DNA of 64,000 bases, taken from positions 1,294,501 to 1,358,500 of the forward strand of contig NZ_CP048815.1 of the NCBI RefSeq assembly GCF_010977555.1, read 5' to 3'. The translations under genes were made by a program, and so were the position numbers. Shown piece by piece: positions 1 through 9,098 of the stretch. A model generated the notes under the pieces. That model did not search any database. It saw only the letters and a list, made by a program, of their open reading frames with translations, and was not told the origin of the DNA. The DNA is from Caulobacter rhizosphaerae. Its GTDB lineage: Bacteria; Pseudomonadota; Alphaproteobacteria; Caulobacterales; Caulobacteraceae. Each line of letters opens with the position of its first letter. Positions within the stretch are counted from its first letter, which is position 1.

Positions 1-856
1 CTCGGGCGGCGCGGTCCAGCCAGTCGGCCCGGTCGCCGGCCCGGGTCAGCCACTTGAAGCCGGCCACCAGGCCGAACAGCGCGCTCTGCACCACCCCGAC
101 GGCCATCCAGCGGGCGACGCCCAGGCGGTCGGGCGGGCTGGCGGCGGCGCAGTGGGCCGAGGGGCCCTGGCCGTAGGCGAAGGCGCGGCGGATCGTGTAG
201 TCCAGGCTCAGGCGGTCGGGCACGGGGTCTTCCCAGACCCAGGCCGCCGGCTCCCAGGCGAACCGCGCGCCGCCGGCCCGCATGTGGCCGAACAGCATGT
301 CGTCCTCGCCGCCGATGTGATTGCGCTCGACGGCGAACGGCGCGACCGGATCGGGCAGGGCGGCGCGGCGCAGCAGGCTGTCGCCGCAGCCGTAGTAGTG
401 GTCGATGACCCCGGCCTCGGCGGGGCCTTCGCGCGAGAAGAAGCGTTCCAGATAGTCGCGGTGCCGGGTGACGCTGGCCGGGGCGCGGGCCCGGACCGGT
501 CCGAACACCACGTCGGCCTGGTAGCGGGCCTGGGCGGCGAGCAGCGCCGCAAGCCATCCGGCCGGGGCCTCCTCGTCGTCGTCCAGGAAGGCGATCAACT
601 CGCCGCGGGCCGCCGCCATGCCCGCGTTGCGGGCGTGCGCCACGCCGGGGCGCGGCTCGTGGACGTAGTGGACGGGAAACGGCGCCTCACCCGTCAGCTC
701 GGCGACGGTCGCCTGGGCCGACGGCGCCTGGTCGTTGTCGACGACCACCAGCTCCAGGCGGGCGAAGTCGACGCCGATCTGGGCGAACACCGAACGCGCC
801 GCGACGGCCAGGCCGCCGAGACGCCGTTGGGTGGGGATCATGACCGTGACGCGCAT
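1..856 (-). CDS. Family 2 glycosyltransferase (3' end outside window)
   Basis: Translating the minus strand from the ATG at 856 gives an open frame to the left edge, about 285 residues without a stop. The N-terminus (MRVTVMIPTQRR) is a GT-A beta strand; a VVVDNDQ motif and a FLDDDEE motif near residues 40 and 90 fit the nucleotide-sugar and metal sites of GT2 enzymes. No signal peptide is seen; a hydrophobic stretch lies near the visible end (VGVVQSALFGLVAGF). GGAG lies 6 bases before the start. The acyltransferase gene on the same strand ends 24 bp upstream, so the two may make or decorate one polysaccharide. The acceptor sugar cannot be predicted. Confidence 0.85.
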   Translation of the reverse strand, partial: MRVTVMIPTQRRLGGLAVAARSVFAQIGVDFARLELVVVDNDQAPSAQATVAELTGEAPFPVHYVHEPRPGVAHARNAGMAAARGELIAFLDDDEEAPAGWLAALLAAQARYQADVVFGPVRARAPASVTRHRDYLERFFSREGPAEAGVIDHYYGCGDSLLRRAALPDPVAPFAVERNHIGGEDDMLFGHMRAGGARFAWEPAAWVWEDPVPDRLSLDYTIRRAFAYGQGPSAHCAAASPPDRLGVARWMAVGVVQSALFGLVAGFKWLTRAGDRADWLDRAAR

Positions 857-880
857 GGCAACTCCAGGCTTTGGCCCAGC

Positions 881-2017
881 TTATCCGCCGCGCCTTTGCG
901 CTTGGTTAGCGAAGGCGTCGACCAGGCCGCGCATCCGCCCGCCCATGGTCAGCTCGACGCTGGCGATGGCCTCCATCCGGCGGCTCAGGCGCCCCACGGG
1001 ACCGGCGCCCCGAGAACCGGCCAGGGCCATGACCCCGTCCAGGGAATGGGCGACGCGCCCGGCCATGGTCGCGGCCGTGGCCGTGCCTTCGCCGATCTGG
1101 ACCTGGCTGAGGGCGTAGGCTCCCTTGTAGTGGTCGTGGCCGGGACCCAGGTCGTAGTGCTGCAGGCCCAGGCCCGGCATGGCGGCGATGGCGCGCATGA
1201 AGAAGATCTGGCCCGGCGACCACTCGCCATGGGCCGGATTGGTCGAGGCGATCCACGGGTGATAGACGCCGTCCAGCCGCACGCCGAAATGGCCGGCCAC
1301 CAGCTGGCCGCCGGCATAGAGACTGATCATCAGCCCCTGGAACGGGCCTGTCCGCTTCTGGAACAGGTCCAGCATCAGCCCGCGGGTCCAGTCGGCGCGC
1401 AGGAAGTCGTGGACGCCGGTGCGTTCCAGCTGCTCGCGCTTCCAGGCGATCAACTGGTCGAAGGCCTCGCGGGAGGGGTCGGGGCCGACCAGGGTGACTG
1501 CGCCCACCTCGCGTTCCAGCTTGTTGTCCAGCCGGCGCCAGTTCTTGATCTTCTTGGGGCTGGCGGCGCGGACGGCCTCCAGATAGGCCTCGGCCTCGGC
1601 CTCGGCCAGGTCGATCACGTGGGCGACCCTGGTCTCGGTCCGCCCGAAAACGCCGTGAGGATCGACCAGGCCGGTGTAGCGATAGGCCGTCAGGTCGGCG
1701 GCGCGCAGCACCTCGGCGGCGGTCAGGCCGGCGTCGGGGCGCGAGACCAGGCCGTGATAGTCCGACAGCGGCGAGCCGATCGGTCGGGCCATGGCCCCGG
1801 GACGGCGGTGATGCGGTAGGAAGCCCAGAGTCTGGCCCCGCCGGCGGATCACGGCCACCCGGGCGTCCTCGCGCACGGCCCCGACGGCGCGCGCGAAGTC
1901 CGGACCCATCAGCGGGCTGCGGAACGCCGGCTGCGCCGCCGCCATGTCGCGCCAGGTCCGCAGCTCGGCCTCGTCCAGGGCCAGCGGGTGGAGGGTCTCG
2001 ATATCCAGCATCGCCAT
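881..2017 (-). CDS. GNAT/FemAB-like acyltransferase, CelD/BcsL family
   Basis: A 378-residue protein with the double-GNAT layout of the CelD/BcsL (cellulose biosynthesis acetyltransferase) family. The C-terminal half carries the usual segment (LYAGGQLVAGHFGVRLDGV, then HYDLGPGHDHYKGAYA), where the family places a D-x-G-x(2)-x-Y-K motif. The start has AGGA just upstream; a second ATG two codons in is possible. The family N-acylates sugars of exopolysaccharides; HfsK of the Caulobacter holdfast belongs to it. Here it sits upstream of a GT2 glycosyltransferase on the same strand, which suggests polysaccharide modification, but identity with HfsK is not claimed. Confidence 0.8.
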   Translation of the reverse strand: MAMLDIETLHPLALDEAELRTWRDMAAAQPAFRSPLMGPDFARAVGAVREDARVAVIRRRGQTLGFLPHHRRPGAMARPIGSPLSDYHGLVSRPDAGLTAAEVLRAADLTAYRYTGLVDPHGVFGRTETRVAHVIDLAEAEAEAYLEAVRAASPKKIKNWRRLDNKLEREVGAVTLVGPDPSREAFDQLIAWKREQLERTGVHDFLRADWTRGLMLDLFQKRTGPFQGLMISLYAGGQLVAGHFGVRLDGVYHPWIASTNPAHGEWSPGQIFFMRAIAAMPGLGLQHYDLGPGHDHYKGAYALSQVQIGEGTATAATMAGRVAHSLDGVMALAGSRGAGPVGRLSRRMEAIASVELTMGGRMRGLVDAFANQAQRRGG

Positions 2018-2100
2018 ATGTCCTAATCCGATCCGGTTAGGGAAAGATGTGGATCAGGATTGCAACCACCGGGCCACTTTGTATCGGCCCGATACGCTTC

Positions 2101-2595
2101 TCAGGCGAACGTGGCCTTCAGAATCTTTTCGAGGCCCTGCTGGTCGACGGCGTCGAACGCGGCCGGCTTGTCGGAGTCGACATCGAACACCGCCAGCAGC
2201 GTTCCGGAGGCGTCGAACACCGGCACGACGATCTCGCTTTGGGACCGGCTGTCACAGGCGATGTGTCCCGGAAAGGCATGGACGTCAGCGACCAGCTGGG
2301 TCTGGCCGGTCTTCGCCGCCGCTCCGCAGACCCCGCGCCCGAAGGCGATGCGCAGGCAACCCAGGGTGCCCTGATAAGGGCCGACCACCAGTTCGCGGTC
2401 CTTGGCCGGATCGACCACGTAGAAGCCGGTCCAGAAATAATGGTCAAAGCTGCTGGCCAGCATCGAGGCGACGGTCGCCATGCGCGCCGTCAGGTTGGCC
2501 TCGCCGTCCAGCACGGCGGCGATCTCGTCGGCCACCTCGGCGTAGCGGGCGGCCTTGTCGCCGGCCAGGGTCTTGTCGTTGAAAGCTTCAGCCAT
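2101..2595 (-). CDS. msrC: Free methionine-(R)-sulfoxide reductase (GAF domain)
   Basis: A 164-residue single GAF-domain protein. Three cysteines lie in the positions typical of fRMsr: GTLGCLRIAFGRGVCG (two) and HIACDSRSQSEIVVP (catalytic region). These reduce free L-methionine-R-sulfoxide in the cytoplasm with thioredoxin as electron donor. The length matches the family (about 160 residues), and the WTGFYV and QGxxGC stretches are characteristic. It stands alone on the minus strand, about 80 bp downstream of the M28 peptidase gene. Identification is firm because the cysteines separate it from generic GAF sensor domains. Confidence 0.92.
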   Translation of the reverse strand: MAEAFNDKTLAGDKAARYAEVADEIAAVLDGEANLTARMATVASMLASSFDHYFWTGFYVVDPAKDRELVVGPYQGTLGCLRIAFGRGVCGAAAKTGQTQLVADVHAFPGHIACDSRSQSEIVVPVFDASGTLLAVFDVDSDKPAAFDAVDQQGLEKILKATFA

Positions 2596-2671
2596 GAGCG
2601 TGGATATAGCGCGTTCGGCGGGGGATGCGAGGGGCGATCCCCTGGCGTCCCCCGCCGACGGCCGGTTGGCC

Positions 2672-4081
2672 CTAGTGCCCCGAAGCCGCCGCCGGCGCCG
2701 CGGCGCTGAGGGCGCGGAAGTCGATGTCGCTGTCGGCCACCAGGTAGATGAAGCTGGCCCACGCCGCGACGTTCTGGGCCAGTTCGTCCGGGCGCACCTT
2801 GTTGAGGGTGTCGTCCATGGTGTGGTGGTAGTCGAAGTAGCGGCTGGCGTCCTGGTTCAGCGCCACCACCGGCACGCCCGACTCTTCCAGGCCCTCGATG
2901 TCGGCCCCGGCGTGGGCCGGCGGGGCGCGGTCGACATAGATCTTCAGGGCGGTCAGCACGCGGGCGGCGGTCTGCATGGCCGGATGCCCCGCCGAACCCT
3001 TGGGGATCTGCAGGCTGTAGACGTGGTCGGCGCCGCTGTCGCTCTCGCCGGCCAGGACGATCTTGGGAACCTCGTCCTTGTGGGCGGCCAGATAGGCCTC
3101 CGACGAGCCGCCGCTCTCCTCCGAGCCGAACATCACGACGCGGATGGTGCGCTTGGGATGCTTGGGCAGGTCGCCGATCAGCTTGGCGGCGGCCGTGGTG
3201 ATGGCCACGCCGGTGGCGTCGTCCAGGGCGCCGGTGCCGACGTCCCAGCTGTCCAGGTGGCCGCCGATGACGATCACCTCGTCGGGCTTTTCCGAGCCCT
3301 TGATCTCGCCCGAGATGTTCCAGGCCACGTCGGCCGGATCGACGGTCGAGGCCAGCTTCAGCTTGATGCGCAGCGGGCCCTTGGCGGCCAGGCGCTCCAG
3401 CTGCTCGGCCTCCGGAACGCCCAGGGCGGCCGAGGGGATCGAGACGACGCCGTCGCCGAAGGCGGTGACGCCGGTGTGCGGCACGGTGGAGTCCGAGGTC
3501 GAGATCGAGCGGATCAGCAGGCCGACGGCGCCGCGCTTGGCGGCCTCGACCGGACCGGTCCGGCGCGAGATCCCGGCGACGCCGTAGCCGGCCCCGTCCT
3601 GGGCGCGGACCATCGGCTGGGTGATCACCACGATCTTGCCCTTCACGGCGCTTTCCGGGGCGGCGATCAGCTCGGCATAGGTCTTGAACAGCGCCACCTC
3701 GGCCTCGATCTCGCCCGCGGGGGTCGGCACGGTGCGGCCCAGGCCCACGATGCTCAGCTTCATCGGATAGGGGGCGACCAGCTCGGCGCTCTCCTCGCCG
3801 CGCGTCCACGACGGCTTGGCGAATTCCTCGACCTTGACGTTGGTGAAGCCCAGCGCCTTGAACTTGGCGACGCTCCAGTCCTTGGCGCGGGCCATGGCCG
3901 GCGAGCCGACCAGGCGCGGGCCGATGGTGGTGGTCAGGTCCTCGGTGACGTCCCAGGCGGTGCGGTCCAGCAGGGCCTTGTCGCGCAGGGCCTCGGCGGT
4001 CTTGACGTCCTGGGCGTGCGACGCTCCGACCATCAGGGCGGAAACGGCGGCGGCGGTCAGCAGGGTACGGAACAGGCGCAT
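2672..4081 (-). CDS. Exported M28 family metallopeptidase
   Basis: Start chosen at 4081 (MRLFRTLLTAAAV), which has a GGAGA ribosome site and opens directly into a signal peptide cleaved near SHA-QDV; the frame remains open 19 codons further upstream without such support. About 469 residues. A protease-associated region precedes the catalytic domain. Zinc ligands are visible: H and D in GGHLDSWDVGTGALDD, the catalytic Glu pair in GSEESGG, D in GESDSG and H in YFDYHHTMDD. The closest familiar group is the plasma glutamate carboxypeptidase/aminopeptidase type. Predicted periplasmic peptide hydrolase, probably nutritional. It lies between murB and msrC, where ddl-ftsQAZ might have been expected. 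Confidence 0.9.
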   Translation of the reverse strand: MRLFRTLLTAAAVSALMVGASHAQDVKTAEALRDKALLDRTAWDVTEDLTTTIGPRLVGSPAMARAKDWSVAKFKALGFTNVKVEEFAKPSWTRGEESAELVAPYPMKLSIVGLGRTVPTPAGEIEAEVALFKTYAELIAAPESAVKGKIVVITQPMVRAQDGAGYGVAGISRRTGPVEAAKRGAVGLLIRSISTSDSTVPHTGVTAFGDGVVSIPSAALGVPEAEQLERLAAKGPLRIKLKLASTVDPADVAWNISGEIKGSEKPDEVIVIGGHLDSWDVGTGALDDATGVAITTAAAKLIGDLPKHPKRTIRVVMFGSEESGGSSEAYLAAHKDEVPKIVLAGESDSGADHVYSLQIPKGSAGHPAMQTAARVLTALKIYVDRAPPAHAGADIEGLEESGVPVVALNQDASRYFDYHHTMDDTLNKVRPDELAQNVAAWASFIYLVADSDIDFRALSAAAPAAASGH

Positions 4082-4186
4082 GAAATCTCCCTCGTTGGGG
4101 GTTTCATAGCACCGCTCCGCGCCCGGAATAGGCAACAACCGGATGAACTATCCGTAACCTTTGCGATGCGTGCGGTTCGGGCGCCG

Positions 4187-4288
4187 TGCGTCCTTCGAGG
4201 CTCGGCTACGCCTCGCACCTCAGGATGAGGATGTCAGCACAGAGGTCCTCATCCTGAGGCGCCCGCGCAGCGGGCCTCGAAGGACGCA
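4187..4288. repeat. Palindromic intergenic repeat (family A)
   Basis: A 102-bp imperfect inverted repeat starting TGCGTCCTTCGAGGC and ending with its complement, with inner arms around CTCATCCTGAG. It lies between the murB stop and the M28 peptidase start and could act as a terminator or RNA stabiliser. A close copy is at 52298-52404. Confidence 0.85.
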
Positions 4289-4300
4289 AAGCGCCTCGAG

Positions 4301-5203
4301 CTACTCCGCCCGCCCGATGCGCTTGATTTCCCACTCCAGCTGGACGCCCGTCTTGGCCAGCACGTCGGCGCGAACGGTGTCGCCCAGGCCTTCCAGGTCG
4401 GCGGCGGTGGCTTCGCCGGTGTTGATCAGGAAATTGCTGTGCAACGGCGAGAACATCGCTCCGCCATAGAGCCGCCCCCGCCAGCCGGCCTCGTCGACCA
4501 GCTTCCAGGACGAATGGCCCGGCGGGTTCTTGAACGTCGAGCCGCCGGTCTTCTCGCGGATCGGCTGGGTGGTCTCGCGGCGCTCGGTGATGGCGCGCAT
4601 GCGGGCCTTGATCTCCGAGGGCTCGTCGGCGGTCCCTTCGAAAATGGCGTCCAGCACGATCAGGTCCGCGCCCTGCAGGGCGCTGTGGCGGTAGGTGAAG
4701 TCGAACTGGTCGCCGCTGATCTCACGCACGTTCCCCTGGCGGTCCATGACCCGGGCCGAGCGGATGACGTTGACGGTCTCGGAGCCGTAGCAGCCGGCGT
4801 TCATCACCGCCGCGCCGCCGACCGTGCCGGGGATGCCGGCGTAGAACTCCAGCCCGGCGATACCGGCGTCCGCCGCCTTGCGGGCCAGGATGGCGTCGGG
4901 CACGGCGCTGCCGGCCTTGATGCGGTTGTCGCCCAAGGCCTCGACGGTGTTGAAGCCCTTGCCCAGCCGGATCACCACCCCGTCGACGCCGCCGTCGCGG
5001 ACCAGCAGGTTGGAGCCCACCCCGATCGCCAGTACGGGCGCGGCCGGATCCAGGGCTTTCAGGAAATCGGCGAGGTCCTGCTCGTCGGCCGGCAGGAACA
5101 CCACGTCGGCCGGACCGCCGACCCGGAACCAGGTGAACGGCGCCAGGGCCTCGTCGACCAGCAGCTTGCCGCGAACGGCGGGAAGGTTCTGCTTCCAGCT
5201 CAT
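4301..5203 (-). CDS. murB: UDP-N-acetylenolpyruvoylglucosamine reductase
   Basis: A 300-residue FAD enzyme that reduces UDP-GlcNAc-enolpyruvate to UDP-MurNAc in the cytoplasm. FAD-binding landmarks: [11 protein letters not shown] (23-33), GVGSNLLV (61-68), [15 protein letters not shown] (123-137). Catalytic residues: Ser222 in GSTFKNP and Glu290 in VQLEWE. Start set at MSWKQNL because the longer open frame runs back into a palindromic repeat and codes for nothing MurB-like. It is the last dcw gene visible; 136 bp holding a palindrome separate it from murC. Downstream lie unrelated genes instead of ddl-ftsQ. Confidence 0.96.
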   Translation of the reverse strand: MSWKQNLPAVRGKLLVDEALAPFTWFRVGGPADVVFLPADEQDLADFLKALDPAAPVLAIGVGSNLLVRDGGVDGVVIRLGKGFNTVEALGDNRIKAGSAVPDAILARKAADAGIAGLEFYAGIPGTVGGAAVMNAGCYGSETVNVIRSARVMDRQGNVREISGDQFDFTYRHSALQGADLIVLDAIFEGTADEPSEIKARMRAITERRETTQPIREKTGGSTFKNPPGHSSWKLVDEAGWRGRLYGGAMFSPLHSNFLINTGEATAADLEGLGDTVRADVLAKTGVQLEWEIKRIGRAE

Positions 5204-5212
5204 TGCGCGCGA

Positions 5213-5328
5213 GCCCCACCCGTCGGCTTCGCCGCCACCCTCCCCATAAAGGGGAGGGAAAGAGAAAACGCGTCTTCCCTCCCCTTTATGGGGAGGGTGG
5301 CCGAAGCGAAGCGAAGGTCGGGTGGGGT
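5213..5328. repeat. Palindromic repeat (family B) between murC and murB
   Basis: About 116 bp with GCCCCACCCGTCGGCTTCG at one end and the matching GGTCGGGTGGGGT at the other. Two inner mini-hairpins of CCCTCCCC/GGGGAGGG type lie near the centre. It fills almost the whole murC-murB gap, so it would fold into a long hairpin in a shared transcript. Confidence 0.85.
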
Positions 5329-5339
5329 CACCGCCGCGC

Positions 5340-6758
5340 TCACTTCGCCAGCGCTTCCAGCTGCCCCGGCAGCGCATAGGCCCAGGACGTGATGTCCCCA
5401 GCCCCCAGCAGCACCACCAGGTCGCCCGACTGCGCCTCGGCGGCGACCAGGGCCGGCAGGGCGGCGGGGCTTTCCAGCGGCAGGGCGCGGCGGTGGCCGA
5501 ACTTCTTGAGGCCCTCGACCAGGTGGTCGCGGTCGACGCCCTCGATCGGCTGCTCGCCGGCCGTGTAGACGTCGGCGACGATCACCGTGTCGGCGTCGTT
5601 GAAGCAGCTGCTGAACTCGGTCATCAGGTCGCGGAGGCGGGTGAAGCGGTGCGGCTGGACCACGGCGATCACCTTGCCCGTCGAGACCGCCCGGGCCGCC
5701 TTCAGCACGGCGGCGATCTCGACCGGGTGGTGGCCGTAGTCGTCGACGACGCGAATCCCGTTGGCCACGCCCGTGGTGGTGAAGCGGCGCTTGACCCCGC
5801 CGAACCCGGCCAGGCCGGCCCGGATGGCGTCGGCGTCGACCCCCAGTTCGCGGGCCACGGCCACGGCGGCGGTGGCGTTGAGCACGTTGTGATGCCCGGC
5901 CATCGGCATCTTCAGGCCCTCGTACCGGACTTGCTCGCCCGACAGCGGCGAGACGACGATGTCGAACGTCGCCCCGTCCGGACCCATGCCGATGTTGCTG
6001 ACACGGACCTCGGCCTGGGGATTGGTGCCGTAGGTGACCAGCCGGCGGTTCTCGATGCGGGCGGTCAGGGCCTGGACTTCCGGATGGTCGGTGCAGACCG
6101 CCGCGAAGCCGTAGAACGGGATGTTCTCGACAAAGTCGCGGAAGCCCTTCTTGACCGCGTCGAAGTCGCCCCAGTGGTCCAGGTGCTCGGCGTCGATATT
6201 GGTGACGATGGCCACGGTGGACTTCAGCTTCAGGAACGAGCCGTCGCTCTCGTCGGCCTCGACCACGATCCAGTCGCCTTCGCCGACCTTGGCGTTGGTG
6301 CCGTAGGCGTTGATGATCCCGCCGTTGACCACGGTGGGGTCCAGCGCGCCGGCGTCCAGCAGGGCCGCGACCATCGAGGTGGTGGTGGTCTTGCCGTGCG
6401 TGCCGCCCACGGCCACCGAGAACTGCAATCTCATCAGCTCGGCCAGCATCTCGGCGCGGCGGACCAGCGGCAGGCGCTTGTCGCGGCCGGCGACCATCTC
6501 GGCGTTGTCGGCCTTGACCGCCGTCGAGTAGACGATGGCCGAGGCGCCGTCGACATTGGCCGCGTCGTGGCCGATGAAGATTCGCGCGCCCAGCTTTTCC
6601 AGCCGCTCGGTGTTGGCGCTGGCCTTGGCGTCGCTGCCCTGCACGGTGTAGCCGATGCGGATCATGATCTCGGCGATGCCGGACATGCCGATGCCGCCGA
6701 TGCCGATGAAGTGCACGGGGCCGAGTTCGAAGGGGACGGGTCGTCGACGCTGGATCAT
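5340..6758 (-). CDS. murC: UDP-N-acetylmuramate--L-alanine ligase
   Basis: 472 residues; adds L-Ala to UDP-MurNAc using ATP. The N-terminal Rossmann motif [15 protein letters not shown] is at 17-30 and the ATP P-loop GGTHGKTTT at 118-126. Start is the ATG at 6758; a GTG one codon upstream is also possible. No clear ribosome site is seen. It is followed by murB on the same strand. Upstream, 1.2 kb with two small secreted-protein genes separates it from murG, so it may need its own promoter in 6759-7060. Confidence 0.96.
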   Translation of the reverse strand: MIQRRRPVPFELGPVHFIGIGGIGMSGIAEIMIRIGYTVQGSDAKASANTERLEKLGARIFIGHDAANVDGASAIVYSTAVKADNAEMVAGRDKRLPLVRRAEMLAELMRLQFSVAVGGTHGKTTTTSMVAALLDAGALDPTVVNGGIINAYGTNAKVGEGDWIVVEADESDGSFLKLKSTVAIVTNIDAEHLDHWGDFDAVKKGFRDFVENIPFYGFAAVCTDHPEVQALTARIENRRLVTYGTNPQAEVRVSNIGMGPDGATFDIVVSPLSGEQVRYEGLKMPMAGHHNVLNATAAVAVARELGVDADAIRAGLAGFGGVKRRFTTTGVANGIRVVDDYGHHPVEIAAVLKAARAVSTGKVIAVVQPHRFTRLRDLMTEFSSCFNDADTVIVADVYTAGEQPIEGVDRDHLVEGLKKFGHRRALPLESPAALPALVAAEAQSGDLVVLLGAGDITSWAYALPGQLEALAK

Positions 6759-7062
6759 CACAGCGGATTAGACGATCTCGGGCAGGGGTGGAACGGGGGA
6801 TCGTGCAAAATGCACGACGTCCGGCCATCGCGCGCGAAATCCTCGTCCTGGTGGAGGCCGTTGGCTGGCGTTCCCGTAGCGACCCGCGCCGAGAAGGCCG
6901 TCAAGCTCAGCCGCCCGCTATCACGACGGGCGCCGAACCCTGAGAATATGCGCGCCATCACCCAAGGTTATAAGTCCCTGTGGATAACTCAAGGTTGACT
7001 GTGTGCAATCCTACATGGAAGCTCACCGCGTCGATCCTTCCTTTCAACGAGGAGAATACGCG
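6759..7062. other. Intergenic region upstream of murC and of a small secreted-protein gene
   Basis: About 300 bp between divergent starts. A perfect consensus DnaA 9-mer (TGTGGATAA, minus-strand TTATCCACA) is at 6979-6987. Roughly half such a match is expected by chance in 64 kb, so this is only a candidate. Short frames here (for example minus 6758-6961) have no family resemblance or ribosome site and are not called. Confidence 0.4.
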
Positions 7063-7272
7063 ATGGTGAAGCTATCCGCCTGGAAGTCCCTGTGCCTCGG
7101 CGCCGCCGTAACGGCGCTGGCCAACGCCCCGGTTTTCGCGCCGCAGGCCCAGGCGCTGCCGCCCCCCTGGTGCGTGCAATGGGCGTGGATGAACTGCGAC
7201 CCGCTCTACGACCGCGGGACGCCGGAATGGCAGGAATGCTACGCGTTCTTCTATCAGGACTGCCTGAGCTAG
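7063..7272 (+). CDS. Small secreted cysteine-containing protein, unknown function
   Basis: Start at 7063 (MVKLSAWKSLC) follows a good AACGAGGAG ribosome site; the frame open from 7003 lacks one. The 69-residue product has a signal peptide (hydrophobic core LGAAVTALANAPVF, cleavage near AQA-LPP). The mature part is only about 40 residues and is rich in Trp and Tyr. It has four cysteines (WC, NCDP, QECY, DCLS), enough for two disulfides. I recognise no family. It is the only plus-strand gene inside the minus-strand dcw cluster, between murG and murC. Periplasmic or released; role unknown. Confidence 0.6.
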   Translation: MVKLSAWKSLCLGAAVTALANAPVFAPQAQALPPPWCVQWAWMNCDPLYDRGTPEWQECYAFFYQDCLS

Positions 7273-7524
7273 ACCCTGTCCAAGACCCCGGCCGGCCTGA
7301 CCAAGACCAATTGCCTGGCGCCGCGCAGGGCGCAGCTCAAGGCGGTTTGACGAGCGGATCTTCGCCGTCGGCGCCGTCTGGCGTCGACGGTTGCTGGACG
7401 GTTACTGGGCGGGGCGCCCGCCCTACCGCGCCGCCCGCTCCACGCCGGGCGGTCGGCCGATCGCCACTTCCGCGACCGGCCTGGCGTCGCCCCTCGAAAG
7501 ACGCGGGTCGCCGACCCTTACCAG

Positions 7525-7803
7525 TCAGTCCCCGGGGAGGGTGGGTCCGCCGCCCGTGCAGACGTAGATCGGTTCGGCGTCGTAGTACGGCGACGGAATA
7601 TTGGCGCGGACGACGTAGACAAAGTCGCCCACGCGGCCGCAGCCCTGGTCGCTGACCTGTCCGAGGACCTGGGTCTTCGCTGCGTCGGCGTAGTAGGTGT
7701 AGGTGTAGGCGGTCAGCGGATCCTCGGCCATGGCGACCGGCGCGCCCAGGGTGACGAAGGCGGCCGCCGCCCCGGCGAGAACCGCCTTGATGCGGATGGT
7801 CAT
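7525..7803 (-). CDS. Small secreted protein, possibly DUF6289-like
   Basis: Start at 7803 (MTIRIKAVLAGAAAAF) has a GGGAGAG ribosome site; upstream codons in the same frame do not look coding. The product has 92 residues with a signal peptide cleaved near AMA-EDP. The mature part is about 68 residues: AYTYTYYADAAKTQVLGQV, then two cysteines (GCGRVG, YVCTGGG). A tyrosine-rich stretch, then D-A-x-K-T-x-V-x-G-Q, then GC, recalls small DUF6289 exported proteins; this is from memory and tentative. It is encoded between murG and murC on the dcw strand, convergent with the 7063 gene. Confidence 0.6.
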   Translation of the reverse strand: MTIRIKAVLAGAAAAFVTLGAPVAMAEDPLTAYTYTYYADAAKTQVLGQVSDQGCGRVGDFVYVVRANIPSPYYDAEPIYVCTGGGPTLPGD

Positions 7804-7952
7804 CGAAACTCTCCCATCTGAAAAGCGCGACAGGCGCGCGGCCTGACCGTCCATCAGATCAAGCTCCAGATCAATCCTGGGAAGTATTCTTTACGTTGCA
7901 ATTTTTCGGAGTGCGAGGCCGGGCGGCTCCAGGCGCGAAGAGACCGGTGGTC

Positions 7953-9038
7953 CTACCGCGCCGTCTTCTCCACCAGGTCCGCCAGCTCCTCCGCCGCGTC
8001 CGGCTTGGCGACCGACCGCGCGCCCGCCGCCATCCTGGCCAGGCGCTCGGGGTCCTTGAGCAGCGCGTTCAGCGCGCCGGCCATGGCGTCGACGGTCAGT
8101 TCGTCCTCAAGGCAGACCGCCGCGCCGCCCGCCTCTTCCAAAAGCCTGGCGTTGAAGCGCTGGTGGTCGTCGGCGGCGATCTTCAGCGGCACGAGGATCG
8201 AGGGGCGGCCGGCCACGGCCAACTCAGTGCAGGTCGAGGCCCCGGAACGGCCGATCACCAGGTGGGCCTGGCGCAGATAGCCGGCCATGTCGCGGAAGAA
8301 CGGCGCGACCTCGCACTCGACCATGGCGTTGCGATAGGTCTTGCGCGCCCCCTCCATGCTCTCGGCCCGGGCCTGCTGGAACACCTTCAGGCGGCCGCGC
8401 ATGTCCTCGGGCAGCTTGGCGACGGCCTCGGGGATCAGTTCGGACAGCAGGCGCGCGCCCTGGCTACCGCCGGTGACCAGGATGCGCAACTGCACCTCGG
8501 GCGGCAGGTAGGGCACGTCGTACAGCGCCCGCACCGGCGGCCGCACGGGATTGCCGACCACGTGGGCCCGGGCCTTCACCGAGGGCTTGGCCCGCTGCAG
8601 GGTCGGGAAGGCGCAGGCGACCTCGTCGACCTTGGGCGCGAGATAGCGGTTCACGCGGCCCAGCACCGCGTTCTGCTCGTGGATCACGGTGGGCCGCTTC
8701 TGGGCCAGGGCGCCCAGCAGGGCGGGGAGGGCGGGATAACCGCCGAAGCCGACCACGACGGCGGGGTTCAGCCGCCTGAACGCGGCCTTGGCCTGGTTCA
8801 CGCCCTGCCAGACGGCCAGACCGGCCTTGGCCATGCCGATCGGGTCGCCGGCCTTGGCGGTGGCGGCGGAGAGGGCCAAGCGCTCCTGGGCCGGGAACTT
8901 GTCGGCGTAGAGCGCGCCGCGCTCGTCGGTGGCCAGCACGATGCGCCAGCCGCGGGCGGCCAGGGCCTCGGCCAGGGCCTGGGCGGGGAACAGGTGCCCG
9001 CCGGTTCCTCCGGCGGCGACGACGGCCAGCTTGCTCAT
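7953..9038 (-). CDS. murG: UDP-GlcNAc:lipid I N-acetylglucosaminyltransferase
   Basis: 361 residues; a peripheral membrane GT28 enzyme that converts lipid I to lipid II on the cytoplasmic face. The glycine-rich loop AAGGTGGHLFPA is at 8-19; a second, VTGGSQGARL, opens the C-terminal donor domain; the signature HEQNAVLGRVNR and the donor-site stretch VIGRSGASTCTELAVAGRPSILVPL are both present. Downstream of ftsW by 60 bp on the same strand. Confidence 0.97.
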   Translation of the reverse strand: MSKLAVVAAGGTGGHLFPAQALAEALAARGWRIVLATDERGALYADKFPAQERLALSAATAKAGDPIGMAKAGLAVWQGVNQAKAAFRRLNPAVVVGFGGYPALPALLGALAQKRPTVIHEQNAVLGRVNRYLAPKVDEVACAFPTLQRAKPSVKARAHVVGNPVRPPVRALYDVPYLPPEVQLRILVTGGSQGARLLSELIPEAVAKLPEDMRGRLKVFQQARAESMEGARKTYRNAMVECEVAPFFRDMAGYLRQAHLVIGRSGASTCTELAVAGRPSILVPLKIAADDHQRFNARLLEEAGGAAVCLEDELTVDAMAGALNALLKDPERLARMAAGARSVAKPDAAEELADLVEKTAR

Positions 9039-9098
9039 TGTGGAAGGGCTCCGGTACGCGAGCGAATGACGGGCAAGGCGGCTCTCCTCGGGAGACTC

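Noticed and set aside
152..1819. Very long plus-strand frame opposite the acyltransferase and glycosyltransferase genes
   Set aside because: Low-complexity Gly/Ala/Val/Asp-rich translation, typical of the antisense frame of high-GC genes; no domain and no ribosome site.
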